This document shows, piece after piece, positions 17,472 to 25,855 of a stretch of 64,000 bases of DNA. Position numbers and translations under genes: made by a program. The stretch is from Rhizobiales bacterium Y(2018). Lineage in GTDB: Bacteria > Pseudomonadota > Alphaproteobacteria > Rhizobiales > Aestuariivirgaceae. The stretch lies in NCBI GenBank assembly GCA_005502925.1, contig SCPD01000011.1, forward strand, positions 62,001-126,000. Reading direction: 5' to 3'. The notes under the pieces were generated by a model that saw nothing but the letters and a program-made list of their open reading frames with translations, made no database searches and was not told the DNA's origin. Position 1 is the first letter of the stretch. Each line of letters starts with the position of its first letter.

Positions 17472-19343
17472 TCAGAGGTAATGGCGCTGAAGGGCGTCGC
17501 GGCGTTCTTCGTATTTGCGGCGCAGTTCCTGCGCGGCGGCGATGCCGGAGGTTTCGGGCGGCGCGATATCCCAGAAGCTGTGCTTGGTGCCGACCGACAT
17601 CTTGTGCGGCTCGACCTCGATCACCACGACATTCAAGCCAGGTGCGGCGTCGGCGGCGACCAATGCCGCTTCCAGCTGCTCAGGGGTCTGGGCGCGATGC
17701 ACCTGGGCGCCCAGGCTCTGGGCGTTCTGCCCGATATCGATGCCGAGATAGGCGCCATTATAGGAGCCGGCATTATCGCGGCCGCGGAACTCGGTCGAGA
17801 AGCTGCTGCCGGTCGTGAGCGTCTGCAGATCGCGGATGATCTGGTAGCCGTGATTGACGAAGACGCAGACGGTGAGCTTGATGCCTTCACGCGCCGCGAC
17901 GATGAGGTCGCTCGGATTCATGAGATAGGTGCCGTCGCCGATGACGACGGTCACGTTTTTCTCGCCGCCGAGCACCAGGCCGATGCCGGCCGGCATTTCA
18001 TAGGTCATGCAGGAGAAGCCGAATTCGAGATGGGTGCGCTTGGAGCCGCGCGTATCCCACAATTTGGCGACATCGCCCGGCAGGCTGCCGGCCGCGGCGA
18101 CCACATAGGAGTCGCGCCGCGTCGCTTTGTTAACGAGCGTCAAAGCCTGCGCCTGGGTCATCTTCTGGCCGGCGGTGGCCTTGAGCGTCGGCTCGGCGAG
18201 GCCCGTCCACTCGTCGCGGGCGCTCTTCATTTCGGTGGTCCAGTCGGCCTTGGGCTTCAAGCCCTTGGCGGCGGCCGCCTCGGCGAGCGCCGTCAGGCCG
18301 ACCTTCGCATCGGCCGTGATCGGCTCGGCGCCGAGCTTGATCGAATCGCGTCCCGTCACATTGATGGAAGCGAAACGTACATCGGGATTCTGGAACAGGG
18401 TCTGCGAGCAGGTCACGACATCGGTGAGCCTGGTGCCGATGGCGAGGACGAGATCGGCCTGGCTGGCGATCCGGTTGGCGGCGAGATTGCCGGCAATACC
18501 GACCGCACCCAACGCATTGGGCGATTCGCCCGGCATGGTGCTGCGTCCGGCCACCGTCTCGACCACCGGAATACCGAAGCGTTCGGCGAAGCTCTTCAGC
18601 TCCTGCTCGGCCTCGGAATAATAGACGCCACCGCCGCTGATCAGCACCGGCTGCTTCGCTTTGGCCAGTATCTCGGCCACGCGCGTCACTTGGGCAGCAT
18701 CGGCGGCCCGCCGCTCGACGCGCCACACGCGCTTTTCAAACAATTCGACCGGGAAGTCGCCGGCTTCACCTTGCGTGTCCTGGCAGATGGACAGCGTGAC
18801 GGCGCCCGTTTCGGACGGGCTCGTCAGCACGCGCATCGCTTCAATGAGCGAGGGCAGCAATTGCTCGGGCCGCACGATCTTGTCGAAGAAGGCGCTGACG
18901 GTGCGCAGGCCGTCCGAAACCGACAGGTCGTAATTGGGATGCTCGAGCTGCTGCAGGACGATGCCCTGGCGGCGCGTCGCATAATGATCGGAGGCGAGCA
19001 GCAGCACCGGCACGCGCTGTACCGTGGCGCCGGCGGCGCCCGTATACATATTGGCGGTGCCGGGGCCGATCGAGGCGGTGCAGGCGAAAGTCGACAGGCG
19101 GCGCTTCACGCGCGCATAGGCGACGGCCATATGCACCATGCTCTGCTCATGGAACGGCTGATAGAAGGGAATGTCCTGGCCGCATTCGGCGAGACCCTGC
19201 CCCAGGCCCGATAGATTGCCGTGTCCGAAGATGCCGCAGGCGCCGCCGATCAGGCGCTGCTCGACGCCGTCACGTTCCGTCCACTGCGCCGCCAAAAACT
19301 TCGCGACCGCTTGTCCAACCGTCAGTCTGATGCTGCGTCCCAT
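17472..19343 (-). CDS. iolD: IolD-like thiamine diphosphate enzyme
   Basis: 623 residues from the ATG at 19341-19343, preceded by AGGGGAG; a GTG 15 bp upstream is possible. It has the three-domain TPP fold: PYR domain (FHEQSMVHMAVAYA near 65-80, with the cofactor-activating Glu), a central domain (about 210-340), and a PP domain with the cofactor motif GDGTYLMNPSDL near 495-506. IolD hydrolyses the ring of 3D-trihydroxycyclohexane-1,2-dione in inositol breakdown, and its length (about 637 in Bacillus) fits. No iolB, iolC or iolJ is nearby, so the real substrate may be a related diketone. First gene of the operon. Confidence 0.82.
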   Translation of the reverse strand: MGRSIRLTVGQAVAKFLAAQWTERDGVEQRLIGGACGIFGHGNLSGLGQGLAECGQDIPFYQPFHEQSMVHMAVAYARVKRRLSTFACTASIGPGTANMYTGAAGATVQRVPVLLLASDHYATRRQGIVLQQLEHPNYDLSVSDGLRTVSAFFDKIVRPEQLLPSLIEAMRVLTSPSETGAVTLSICQDTQGEAGDFPVELFEKRVWRVERRAADAAQVTRVAEILAKAKQPVLISGGGVYYSEAEQELKSFAERFGIPVVETVAGRSTMPGESPNALGAVGIAGNLAANRIASQADLVLAIGTRLTDVVTCSQTLFQNPDVRFASINVTGRDSIKLGAEPITADAKVGLTALAEAAAAKGLKPKADWTTEMKSARDEWTGLAEPTLKATAGQKMTQAQALTLVNKATRRDSYVVAAAGSLPGDVAKLWDTRGSKRTHLEFGFSCMTYEMPAGIGLVLGGEKNVTVVIGDGTYLMNPSDLIVAAREGIKLTVCVFVNHGYQIIRDLQTLTTGSSFSTEFRGRDNAGSYNGAYLGIDIGQNAQSLGAQVHRAQTPEQLEAALVAADAAPGLNVVVIEVEPHKMSVGTKHSFWDIAPPETSGIAAAQELRRKYEERRDALQRHYL

Positions 19344-19380
19344 CACGCTCCCCTGCACAAATCTGTTTTCGAGTGAGCGC

Positions 19381-19410
19381 AGATTAGATACCTTCTTATA
19401 GTATTGTCAA
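19381..19410 (-). promoter_or_regulatory. Candidate promoter of the cyclitol operon
   Basis: On the minus strand TTGACA (19405-19410), an 18-bp spacer and TAATCT (19381-19386) precede the IolD-like gene by about 40 bp. The region is the most AT-rich in its surroundings and lies between the divergent operon and the FAD dehydrogenase gene. TTGTATGATAA at about 19429-19439 (minus strand) resembles sites bound by FadR-family proteins, one of which is encoded two genes away. Confidence 0.35.
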
Positions 19411-19502
19411 GATCAGCATATATCAGTTATCATACAACTTATGAAGGCGCGTAACTCTGGCGTCTGCGGCAAGAAACAGCGGCGCTATCGAGGAAAATGG
19501 GC

Positions 19503-20933
19503 ATGAATCAGCTATCGGATTTCACAGCGGCTTTGGCGCGGGCCCTGCCCGAAAGCGCCTTTCGGCTGTCCGCTGATGACCGCCGTCCGTTCGAAACGGA
19601 CTGGCGTGGCCTGTTCAACAACGCGTCAGCGGCGATCCTCCTGCCCGCCTCCACTGATGAGACGGCGCAGATGCTCAAGCTCTGCAACGAACATGGAATC
19701 GCCGTCGTGCCGCAAGGCGGTAATACCGGTCTCGTGGGCGGCGCCGTGCCGATCGAAAACAGCGGCGCGCAAGCCATTCTTTCGCTGCGCCGGATGCGCG
19801 CCATCCGCAATGTCGATCCTCTCAATAATACGATGGAAATCGAGGCCGGCGTCATCCTGCAGGCCGCACAGCAGGCTGCCGAAGCGGCCGACCGTCTTCT
19901 GCCTCTGAGCCTCGCCGCCGAAGGCTCCTGTCAGATCGGCGGCACCATCGCCACCAATGCCGGCGGCATTCAGGTGCTGGCCTATGGCTCGATGCGCAAT
20001 CTCGTCCTCGGCCTTGAAGTGGTGCTTCCCGACGGCCAGGTCTGGAATGGATTGCGCAGCTTGCGCAAGGACAATACCGGCATCGACCTCAAGCAGATCT
20101 TCATCGGCTCCGAAGGCATTCTCGGCGTCATTACGGCCGCCACCTTGCGGCTGGTGCCGCGGCCACGCAAATCCCTGACGGCGCTCGCCGCCATTTCCGA
20201 TCCGCATCAGGCGCTCGCTTTGCTCCGCGCCACCCAGGAGAATTTCGGCAGCGAGCTCACCTCGTGCGAATATTTCGGCGCCGCCGGGCTCGAGCTGGTC
20301 AGCCGGCACCTGCCGGGCGCAGTGTCGCCATTCGCCAACAGCCATCCGGCCTTCGTCCTTCTCGAGGTCTCCTCGCTTGATGCCGATGCCGATCTCGCGG
20401 CGCGAATCGAGCCGGTCTTCGAGCGTCTCGTGACCGACGGGACGCTCCAGGACGTCGTCATCGCGCAGAACGAAGCACAGCGCCAGCGTCTCTGGGCGTT
20501 GCGCGAGGCCTTGTCGGAAGGCGAACGCGCCGCCGGCGGGGCGATCAAGCACGATATCGCCGTGCCGATATTCGCCATTCCGGACGTCTTGCGCAGCATC
20601 GAATCGGGGTTGCCCGAGATTGCACCGGGCGCCCGGCCCAATATTTTCGGCCATCTCGGCGACGGCAACCTGCATGTCAACATCATGCCGCCGGAAGGCC
20701 GTGCAATTGACTTGCTCTTGGCGCGCGCTACAGAGATAACTTCCTTTATCGAGGGTGTCGTCGTCGCGGCCGGCGGAACGTTCAGTGCCGAACACGGAAT
20801 TGGTCAATTGCGTCTCAAATCACTGAAACAGCACCGCTCGTCGCTCGAGCTGGAGCTGATGCGGGCCATTAAAGGAGTCCTGGATCCCAAATGGATGATG
20901 AATCCCGGCAAAGTTCTCAATCAAGGCTCCTGA
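19503..20933 (+). CDS. FAD-linked 2-hydroxyacid dehydrogenase, GlcD/D2HGDH type
   Basis: 476 residues. The PCMH-type FAD domain (about 35-215) has PQGGNTGLVGGAVP, and the FAD-oxidase C domain (about 220-470) has the metal-site motif GHLGDGNLHVN and the family ending MNPGKVL. The family oxidises D-2-hydroxyglutarate, D-lactate or glycolate and passes electrons to a flavoprotein or the quinone pool. The ATG at 19503 is preferred over 19497 because GAGG then lies 9 bp upstream. It diverges from the cyclitol operon and overlaps the following FadR-type regulator gene. Confidence 0.88.
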   Translation: MNQLSDFTAALARALPESAFRLSADDRRPFETDWRGLFNNASAAILLPASTDETAQMLKLCNEHGIAVVPQGGNTGLVGGAVPIENSGAQAILSLRRMRAIRNVDPLNNTMEIEAGVILQAAQQAAEAADRLLPLSLAAEGSCQIGGTIATNAGGIQVLAYGSMRNLVLGLEVVLPDGQVWNGLRSLRKDNTGIDLKQIFIGSEGILGVITAATLRLVPRPRKSLTALAAISDPHQALALLRATQENFGSELTSCEYFGAAGLELVSRHLPGAVSPFANSHPAFVLLEVSSLDADADLAARIEPVFERLVTDGTLQDVVIAQNEAQRQRLWALREALSEGERAAGGAIKHDIAVPIFAIPDVLRSIESGLPEIAPGARPNIFGHLGDGNLHVNIMPPEGRAIDLLLARATEITSFIEGVVVAAGGTFSAEHGIGQLRLKSLKQHRSSLELELMRAIKGVLDPKWMMNPGKVLNQGS

Positions 20934-21661
20934 GTCGGCGCAGCGTTGCGGCGAAGATCAAGTCGAAGCCGATCGTCCGGCCGGACCGGCTTTCGGACCT
21001 GGTCATCGACGCCCTGCGCAACGACATGGAATCGGGCCGCATCGGTCCGGGCTCACGCCTACCGTCCGAGAAGGATCTTACCGAAAGCTTCAATGTCAGC
21101 CGCACCGTGATCCGCGAGGCCATATCGCGCCTGCAATCCGACGGCCTCGTGGTCAGCCGGCAGGGTTCCGGCGTCTATGTCACCTCGCCCTCGGAAGGGA
21201 CCCGCGCCTTTCGCCTTGGCCTGAACGACCCGCATGAGAAGACCACCGCTCGCGACATCTATGAGTTGCGCATCTGCGTCGAAAGTGACGCCGCCGGCCT
21301 CGCAGCACTCCGCCGCGGCAAGACCGATCTCGCGATGCTGGAAAAAGCCCTCAAGACCCTGTCGGCCGCCGGCGGCGATCTGGAAAAGGGCGTCAATGCC
21401 GATGTGCAGTTTCACCGCCTGATCGCACGCCTGACCAAGAACTCGGCAATCATCAGGTTCCACGAATTCCTGGCCTCGATGCTGACCGATACGGTCCGGC
21501 TCGCCCGTGCGAATTCGGCCATGCATGAGGGCCTCACCGAATACGTGGCGACCGAGCACGTCGCCATTTTCGAGGCCATTGTCGCCGGCGACGCCGAGAA
21601 GGCTCGTCACGCCATGCGCATGCATCTGAACAAGGCCCAGGAGCGTCTGGGCCTTCTCTGA
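20891..21661 (+). CDS. GntR family regulator, FadR/FCD subfamily
   Basis: 256 residues: a winged helix at about 30-100 (LPSEKDLTESFNVSRTVIREAISRL, then GLVVSRQGSGVYV) and an all-helical FCD ligand domain (about 115-245). The FCD metal/ligand residues are visible in YELRICVESDAA, DVQFHRLIA and EHVAIFEAI. It overlaps the 3' end of the FAD dehydrogenase gene by 43 bp, so the two are made together. FCD regulators usually sense organic acids or sugar acids of the pathway they control, so the divergent operon at 10205-19343 and the dehydrogenase are the likely targets. Confidence 0.88.
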   Translation: MDDESRQSSQSRLLSRRSVAAKIKSKPIVRPDRLSDLVIDALRNDMESGRIGPGSRLPSEKDLTESFNVSRTVIREAISRLQSDGLVVSRQGSGVYVTSPSEGTRAFRLGLNDPHEKTTARDIYELRICVESDAAGLAALRRGKTDLAMLEKALKTLSAAGGDLEKGVNADVQFHRLIARLTKNSAIIRFHEFLASMLTDTVRLARANSAMHEGLTEYVATEHVAIFEAIVAGDAEKARHAMRMHLNKAQERLGLL

Positions 21662-21664
21662 GAT

Positions 21665-22015
21665 TCAGGCCGGGCCGTAGAACACCGACGCCTTGCCAAG
21701 AAGTCCGCTTGCAGCGCGCTCGCCGCAGGTCACGCCGGCGGCGATAGCGGTCCGCTGACCGTCCTCGAGCGTCCAGTTGACCAGGCAGGATTCGTGATGC
21801 TCGGCGAAACCATTGGTGACGATACGCAGGCCCGGAATGGCCTTCTGCAGCTCGCCGATATAATGCGACAGCTGATCACGGCCTTCGGTGCGGATGTTCG
21901 GATCGACATAAACGAATGTGCCGTCGAGCGTCCGACCGAGGGTCTCAGCCCGTTTGCCGGGATCGGTCTCAGCCCAGGCTCTTTCATATTCGGCCCAAAT
22001 GTCGCGCAATGCCAT
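21665..22015 (-). CDS. NTF2/SnoaL-like protein
   Basis: 116 residues. The ATG at 22013-22015 is taken because GGGGAG lies 6 bp upstream; a longer frame to 22186 would overlap the preceding gene. The chain has the SnoaL pattern: a long first helix (IWAEYERAWAETDPGKRAETLGR), then FVYVDPNIRTEGRDQLSHYI and a C-terminal sheet. Such proteins are often polyketide-cyclase-like or of unknown function. It is the last gene of a unit with the MGMT-like gene and follows it by 14 bp. Confidence 0.65.
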   Translation of the reverse strand: MALRDIWAEYERAWAETDPGKRAETLGRTLDGTFVYVDPNIRTEGRDQLSHYIGELQKAIPGLRIVTNGFAEHHESCLVNWTLEDGQRTAIAAGVTCGERAASGLLGKASVFYGPA

Positions 22016-22029
22016 GTGGATCTCCCCTG

Positions 22030-22497
22030 TCAGATGGCGGCCAGCTTCTTTTCGTAGTCCTTGACGACATGCCGCTTGCCGTCGCGGACGATGACATGCC
22101 CCTCCTCTTCCAGGCGCCTTCTGACGCCGGCGAGGCCACCTGGATATTTGCCGTTGATCTCGCCTCCGGGTTTCAGCACGCGCCAATAGGGTGTGATCCG
22201 CGATTTGCCCATCTCTTCGGCCTCATGCGCGGCATGGGCGGCGATCCAGGCGCAGATACCGGTCGTCACGGTGCAGCAGACCGTCGTCTTGTGGGTACGC
22301 GCCAGCGACTGGCCGATCTCACGCGCGGTGACGAGCTTGCGCTTGCCCACCATCTTGATGACGGCGTCAACATCGGCTGGACTGGGCACCACCATCGAGC
22401 CCGGCCCCAGCCGGTTGGCCATCTTTTCCGGGATCTCCTTGATCACCCGTGGCGCGCTGTGCGCCAACCGTTCGGCCCATGACTTGCGTTCCGGCAC
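22030..22497 (-). CDS. MGMT/ATL-like DNA-binding domain protein
   Basis: 155 residues. The central part matches the DNA-binding domain of O6-alkylguanine alkyltransferases and alkyltransferase-like proteins: an HTH-type stretch (KLVTAREIGQSLARTHKT) and SRITPYWRVLKPGGEIN, which corresponds to the active-site loop PCHRVV of MGMT with the reactive Cys replaced by Tyr-Trp. It may therefore recognise DNA but cannot accept alkyl groups in the usual way. Two copies of a TetR-type operator lie 20-60 bp upstream of its start. The call is tentative. Confidence 0.5.
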   Translation of the reverse strand: MPERKSWAERLAHSAPRVIKEIPEKMANRLGPGSMVVPSPADVDAVIKMVGKRKLVTAREIGQSLARTHKTTVCCTVTTGICAWIAAHAAHEAEEMGKSRITPYWRVLKPGGEINGKYPGGLAGVRRRLEEEGHVIVRDGKRHVVKDYEKKLAAI

Positions 22498-22516
22498 GGC
22501 GTCCTCCCAGCTGTTT

Positions 22517-22532
22517 CAGAACCGACGTTCTG
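22517..22532. promoter_or_regulatory. TetR-type operator, copy 1
   Basis: CAGAACCGACGTTCTG, a 16-bp inverted repeat (CAGAAC-N4-GTTCTG) 20 bp upstream of the MGMT-like gene. Copy 2 is 8 bp away and copy 3 lies in front of the tetR gene itself. Confidence 0.65.
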
Positions 22533-22540
22533 TTATTTAC

Positions 22541-22556
22541 CAGAACACTCGTTCTG
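22541..22556. promoter_or_regulatory. TetR-type operator, copy 2
   Basis: CAGAACACTCGTTCTG, the same CAGAAC-N4-GTTCTG palindrome, placed directly against the stop codon of the tetR gene (22557). Copies 1 and 2 have centres 24 bp apart, so two dimers could bind on nearby helix faces. Confidence 0.65.
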
Positions 22557-23147
22557 TCAATCACGATCGAGGGTCGACAGCGTCACTTCGATATGATGGC
22601 TGATCACCTTGCGGCCCGCTCCTGAACGCGCCAGGACCCAGACTGTCTGAAGCGCCGCGGTCAGGAAATCGGCATGGCGCGTTATATCGATCTCGGCACC
22701 GATCTCGCCTTTCTCGCGCGCCGTGCCGAGCGCGCGCCGGAAAGCTTTGCCGGCAACATCCCGGAACCGCTTGACCCGTTCCGCCACGGCCGCATCGAAA
22801 AGCGCCACCTCGCTCGCCGAGTTGCACATGAGGCAGCCGAGCCGGCCGCCATCCGGCTTGCCGGCGTAGCCCAGCACCACATCGAAATATTGCCGGATCT
22901 CGGCGACCGACGCTCCCGCCTTCTCGACCGGCGCCAGGAGCGCCCGGAAAACCGTCTCGTGATAGTGATCGAGCGCCGCCAGAAAAAGCCCGTGCTTGTT
23001 CTCATAGACGTCATAGAGCCCATAGCGGCTGACCCCCGTGGCGGCGACGAGGTCGTCGATCGAGGTGTTGAAATAACCGCGTTCCCAGAACACCATCATC
23101 GCGGTGCTGAGTGTCCGGGCGGGGTCGAAGCTACGCGGGCGTGCCAT
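22557..23147 (-). CDS. TetR family transcriptional regulator
   Basis: 196 residues from the ATG at 23145-23147. The N-terminal HTH (about 10-55; TSIDDLVAATGVSRYGLYDVYENKHGLF) is typical, followed by a helical ligand domain. The segment GRLGCLMCNSA (101-111) places two cysteines, Cys105 and Cys108, where many NemR-like TetR proteins have a GCL motif, so sensing of an electrophile or oxidant is possible but unproven. A 16-bp operator lies 10 bp upstream of the start and two more follow the gene, which predicts self-regulation and control of the MGMT-like and NTF2-like genes. Confidence 0.85.
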   Translation of the reverse strand: MARPRSFDPARTLSTAMMVFWERGYFNTSIDDLVAATGVSRYGLYDVYENKHGLFLAALDHYHETVFRALLAPVEKAGASVAEIRQYFDVVLGYAGKPDGGRLGCLMCNSASEVALFDAAVAERVKRFRDVAGKAFRRALGTAREKGEIGAEIDITRHADFLTAALQTVWVLARSGAGRKVISHHIEVTLSTLDRD

Positions 23148-23156
23148 GTCCAATTC

Positions 23157-23172
23157 CAGAATATGCGTTCTG
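23157..23172. promoter_or_regulatory. TetR-type operator, copy 3
   Basis: CAGAATATGCGTTCTG, one mismatch from CAGAAC-N4-GTTCTG, between the tetR start and the divergent enolase-superfamily gene at 23218. It could control both directions. Confidence 0.6.
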
Positions 23173-23217
23173 CCATATTCGGTGATATGAGCTAGCCTGT
23201 CAAACCGGGAGCACTGG

Positions 23218-24390
23218 ATGCGGATCACCGACATACGGGAATGCACCATCCCGATCTCACGTTACGCTGATCCGGCACTGCCGTCCGGCGGCCTCACCAC
23301 CAGCCTCGTGGAGATTGTCACCGATGTCATCATGGACGGCAGTCCGGTCATTGGTCGAGGGTACGCATCGGTCGGCCGCTATGCCCAGGGCGGCCTTCTA
23401 CGTGAGCGCTTCATCCCACGCTTGATGAAGGCCGATCCGACCGAATGGCTTAGCTACGAAGGTGACGATCTCGATCCCTTTCGCGCAACAGATGTCATGA
23501 TGGCGGGCGAGAAGCCCGGCGGTCATGGCGAAAGATGCGTCGCCGTGGGAGTCCTCGACATGGCCTTGTGGGACATCGCAGCCAAGATCGCCCGACAGCC
23601 GCTTTACGCCCTACTTGCCAAGTGGGTCTACCACGACACGCTGCTGCCGGATCGTGTCAAGGTCTATGCGGGCGGTGGATACCCCTATCCGGACGACGAC
23701 ACCGGACAGCTGGCGGACGAGATGCGGCGCATCGTCGATCTCGGCTTCACACACGCCAAGATGAAGATCGGCAACCCCGACATCGCGGTCGATCTGAAAC
23801 GGATCGAGGCGGCCGCGAAGGCGCTCGGGACTCCCGCCCAACTCGCCGTCGATGCCATGAACGTCTATCGCCGCGCCGATGCCCGTGTGGCGGCCACGGC
23901 GCTCGCGCCGATGAATGTCTGGTGGTTCGAGGACGTCTGCAACCCGCATGATTTTGTGACTCAATCAGCCGTCGCTTCTCTCTACCCAGGTCCCCTGGGG
24001 GCGGGTGAATCACTTTTCTCTGAAGAAGAGGCTCTTCTGCTCGATGATCATGGCGGCTTACGCCGAGATCGCGACGTCCTGCTCTTCGACCCGGTTCATT
24101 GTTATGGCGCGAGCGGATATGTCGATATTGTGCACGCTTTGACCCGGCGAGGAGAAGGCTGGCCCCGCTCGTCCTTCTGGCCGCATGGCGGGCATCTCTT
24201 CAGCCTGCATCTGGTGGCGGCACTGGGCCTCGGCGGCGCCGAGGTTACCCCTTTTGCGTTCCATCCGTTCTCGACTTTGTCCAAGAACCTGCCCATCGAG
24301 AATGGCTTCGTGCACTTGCCGCAGTCACCCGGCATCGGCTTCGAGCTGAATGACGATATCATGCGGGCCTTCAAGACCGCATTTGCCTGA
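23218..24390 (+). CDS. Enolase-superfamily dehydratase, D-tartrate dehydratase-like
   Basis: 390 residues of the mandelate racemase/muconate lactonising group. It follows the Bradyrhizobium D-tartrate dehydratase (TarD) pattern: MRITDIRECTIPIS at the start, EKPGGHGERCVAVGVLDMALWD, the base motif AKMKIG (second Lys at about 182), the metal-ligand regions LAVDAMN and WWFEDV, and the second base His in WPHGGH near 322. These residues suggest a working acid-sugar dehydratase acting on tartrate or a similar diacid. It lies 46 bp from a TetR operator and converges with a DUF2182 gene, stops 2 bp apart. Confidence 0.72.
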   Translation: MRITDIRECTIPISRYADPALPSGGLTTSLVEIVTDVIMDGSPVIGRGYASVGRYAQGGLLRERFIPRLMKADPTEWLSYEGDDLDPFRATDVMMAGEKPGGHGERCVAVGVLDMALWDIAAKIARQPLYALLAKWVYHDTLLPDRVKVYAGGGYPYPDDDTGQLADEMRRIVDLGFTHAKMKIGNPDIAVDLKRIEAAAKALGTPAQLAVDAMNVYRRADARVAATALAPMNVWWFEDVCNPHDFVTQSAVASLYPGPLGAGESLFSEEEALLLDDHGGLRRDRDVLLFDPVHCYGASGYVDIVHALTRRGEGWPRSSFWPHGGHLFSLHLVAALGLGGAEVTPFAFHPFSTLSKNLPIENGFVHLPQSPGIGFELNDDIMRAFKTAFA

Positions 24391-24392
24391 GC

Positions 24393-25157
24393 TCAGATCA
24401 GGGACACCGCCAGGACCCCGGCCCACAAGATCAGTAGCACACCGGTGAACTGATGCAGGCGCCAATGCGCCGGCACGAGCTTTTCCACCAGCACATAAAG
24501 GGCCAGCCCGCCGATCCAGTTGGCTTCCATGACGCCCCCATAGAACAGCAAAAGCATCAAGGGGCCGCAGCAGCCGGTGCAATAGAGCCCATGGGCGAGG
24601 CCTCGGCGATAGGCGGCCATCCTACCGGCGCGCCATTCTCCCGGCCGGAAGGCAATCGGCGACTGGCATTTCACCAGACAGGACTGTTTGGCCGGCGTCA
24701 TTTGATAGAGGCCGGCGAGTGCCAAAAGCGCCACGCCGATGACCTGGCTGGTGATCGCCATCATCGGCGTCATCTGGACGATACGCCCGATGCCGACATT
24801 GACGGCTGTGGCGATCAGCGCGAAGGCCGTCCACACGCTGACATAGCCGAGCGCGAAGGCGATCTCGAGAAGCCTGCGGTCCGCGCCGGGCGACCATTTG
24901 CTGGCGATCGCCGCATCGGTGAGGAGCGCCGGTACGGCGGTGGGCAGCATCATCGCCATCATCATCGTCCACCACATGATGAAGACCATGACGGCATAAA
25001 GGAATGCTCCTGCGCCGCTATCGAGCATCATCAGCCGGTCGCCCGACCATTGCATGGCGAAAATGCAGAGCACGACGACCAGCGACAGGCTGGCAATAAC
25101 GACGAGCCGCTGACGATGGAAGAGCGACGAGAAGAAAGCGCTCGCCGCGCCGCTCAC
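24393..25157 (-). CDS. DUF2182 membrane protein (pair A)
   Basis: 254 residues with about seven membrane helices. Conserved thiols lie at helix ends: SCLVKC after the middle helix and GLYCTGCC near 195-202; the charged motif MMAMMLPTAVPAL is typical of DUF2182, often described as predicted metal-binding. Function is not established. It overlaps the DUF1326 gene by 4 bp, and the same two families occur again at 55283-56653, which argues that they work together. A divergent ArsR regulator lies upstream of the pair. Confidence 0.8.
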   Translation of the reverse strand: MSGAASAFFSSLFHRQRLVVIASLSLVVVLCIFAMQWSGDRLMMLDSGAGAFLYAVMVFIMWWTMMMAMMLPTAVPALLTDAAIASKWSPGADRRLLEIAFALGYVSVWTAFALIATAVNVGIGRIVQMTPMMAITSQVIGVALLALAGLYQMTPAKQSCLVKCQSPIAFRPGEWRAGRMAAYRRGLAHGLYCTGCCGPLMLLLFYGGVMEANWIGGLALYVLVEKLVPAHWRLHQFTGVLLILWAGVLAVSLI

Positions 25158-25783
25158 CGCACGATGCCCTCGCCGGTCATGTGGATCATGGTCAGATGCG
25201 CATGCCGTCCCGACCAGTCGAGCGGGATCGCGCCTTGCGTCTTCGTCGTGCTGCTGGCGAATTCAGCGGCAAGAAATTCGAAACCGTTGCGCAGAGACAG
25301 CTTGGGCCGGTGCGGCTGGCCTGTCACCGGATTGCGGATGGGCTCTGCCTTCGCGTCGACGACACCGTCGACCTTGATATGTCCGGTCGCCGCATCGATG
25401 TCGGCGGCAAAGGCGATCGCCTTGAACAAGGGCTCATGCACCTTGTCGATCATCGAGCTGAACACCTGGAAATAAGTGGCGCCCGGCTGGCTCTCCTGCC
25501 CCGACATGATGGTGAGAAGAGCTTCGCGTTGCTTAGGGCTTGCCCGTTCATCGACGATGGGCTGCGCTTGGCCATGGCCTTCATGGATGGCGCCCGGCCA
25601 GGCAAAGACCCCGGCCCAATGCAGCCCGTCGAGCCGCACATCGCCGAAATGGCCCTTGTCGATGCGCATGCCGACCGTTGCGGTGCAGTTGCCGTGGGTC
25701 GGCAGCGCATTGAACTGACAAGGGCAACCATAGGCGCAATTGCAGGTCGCGATCTCGGGGCCGCGGATCATCCAATCGATCAT
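25154..25783 (-). CDS. DUF1326 protein (pair A)
   Basis: 209 residues of DUF1326. The start carries a compact cysteine motif, ATCNCAYGCPCQFN then GNC (Cys at about 13, 15, 19, 21 and 32), which looks like a metal or disulfide site; the rest is a beta-rich domain ending GAIPLDWSGRHAHLTMIHMTGEG. No signal peptide is seen, so it is probably cytoplasmic and may face the inner side of its DUF2182 partner. Function is unknown. The gene is divergent from the arsR-SRPBCC unit. Confidence 0.8.
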   Translation of the reverse strand: MIDWMIRGPEIATCNCAYGCPCQFNALPTHGNCTATVGMRIDKGHFGDVRLDGLHWAGVFAWPGAIHEGHGQAQPIVDERASPKQREALLTIMSGQESQPGATYFQVFSSMIDKVHEPLFKAIAFAADIDAATGHIKVDGVVDAKAEPIRNPVTGQPHRPKLSLRNGFEFLAAEFASSTTKTQGAIPLDWSGRHAHLTMIHMTGEGIVR

Positions 25784-25855
25784 GGCGATCGTCCTCCTGG
25801 GGCTGCCCTCCGTCTCGATTATCGAACTGACGGCGAGGTAAATCTACTTAAGAGT

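Noticed and set aside
17469-19214. 581-codon open frame on the plus strand, opposite the IolD-like gene
   Set aside because: It is the antisense shadow of a clear TPP enzyme, a common result of high GC third positions. The product is Arg/Gly/Asp-rich without family motifs or a ribosome site.
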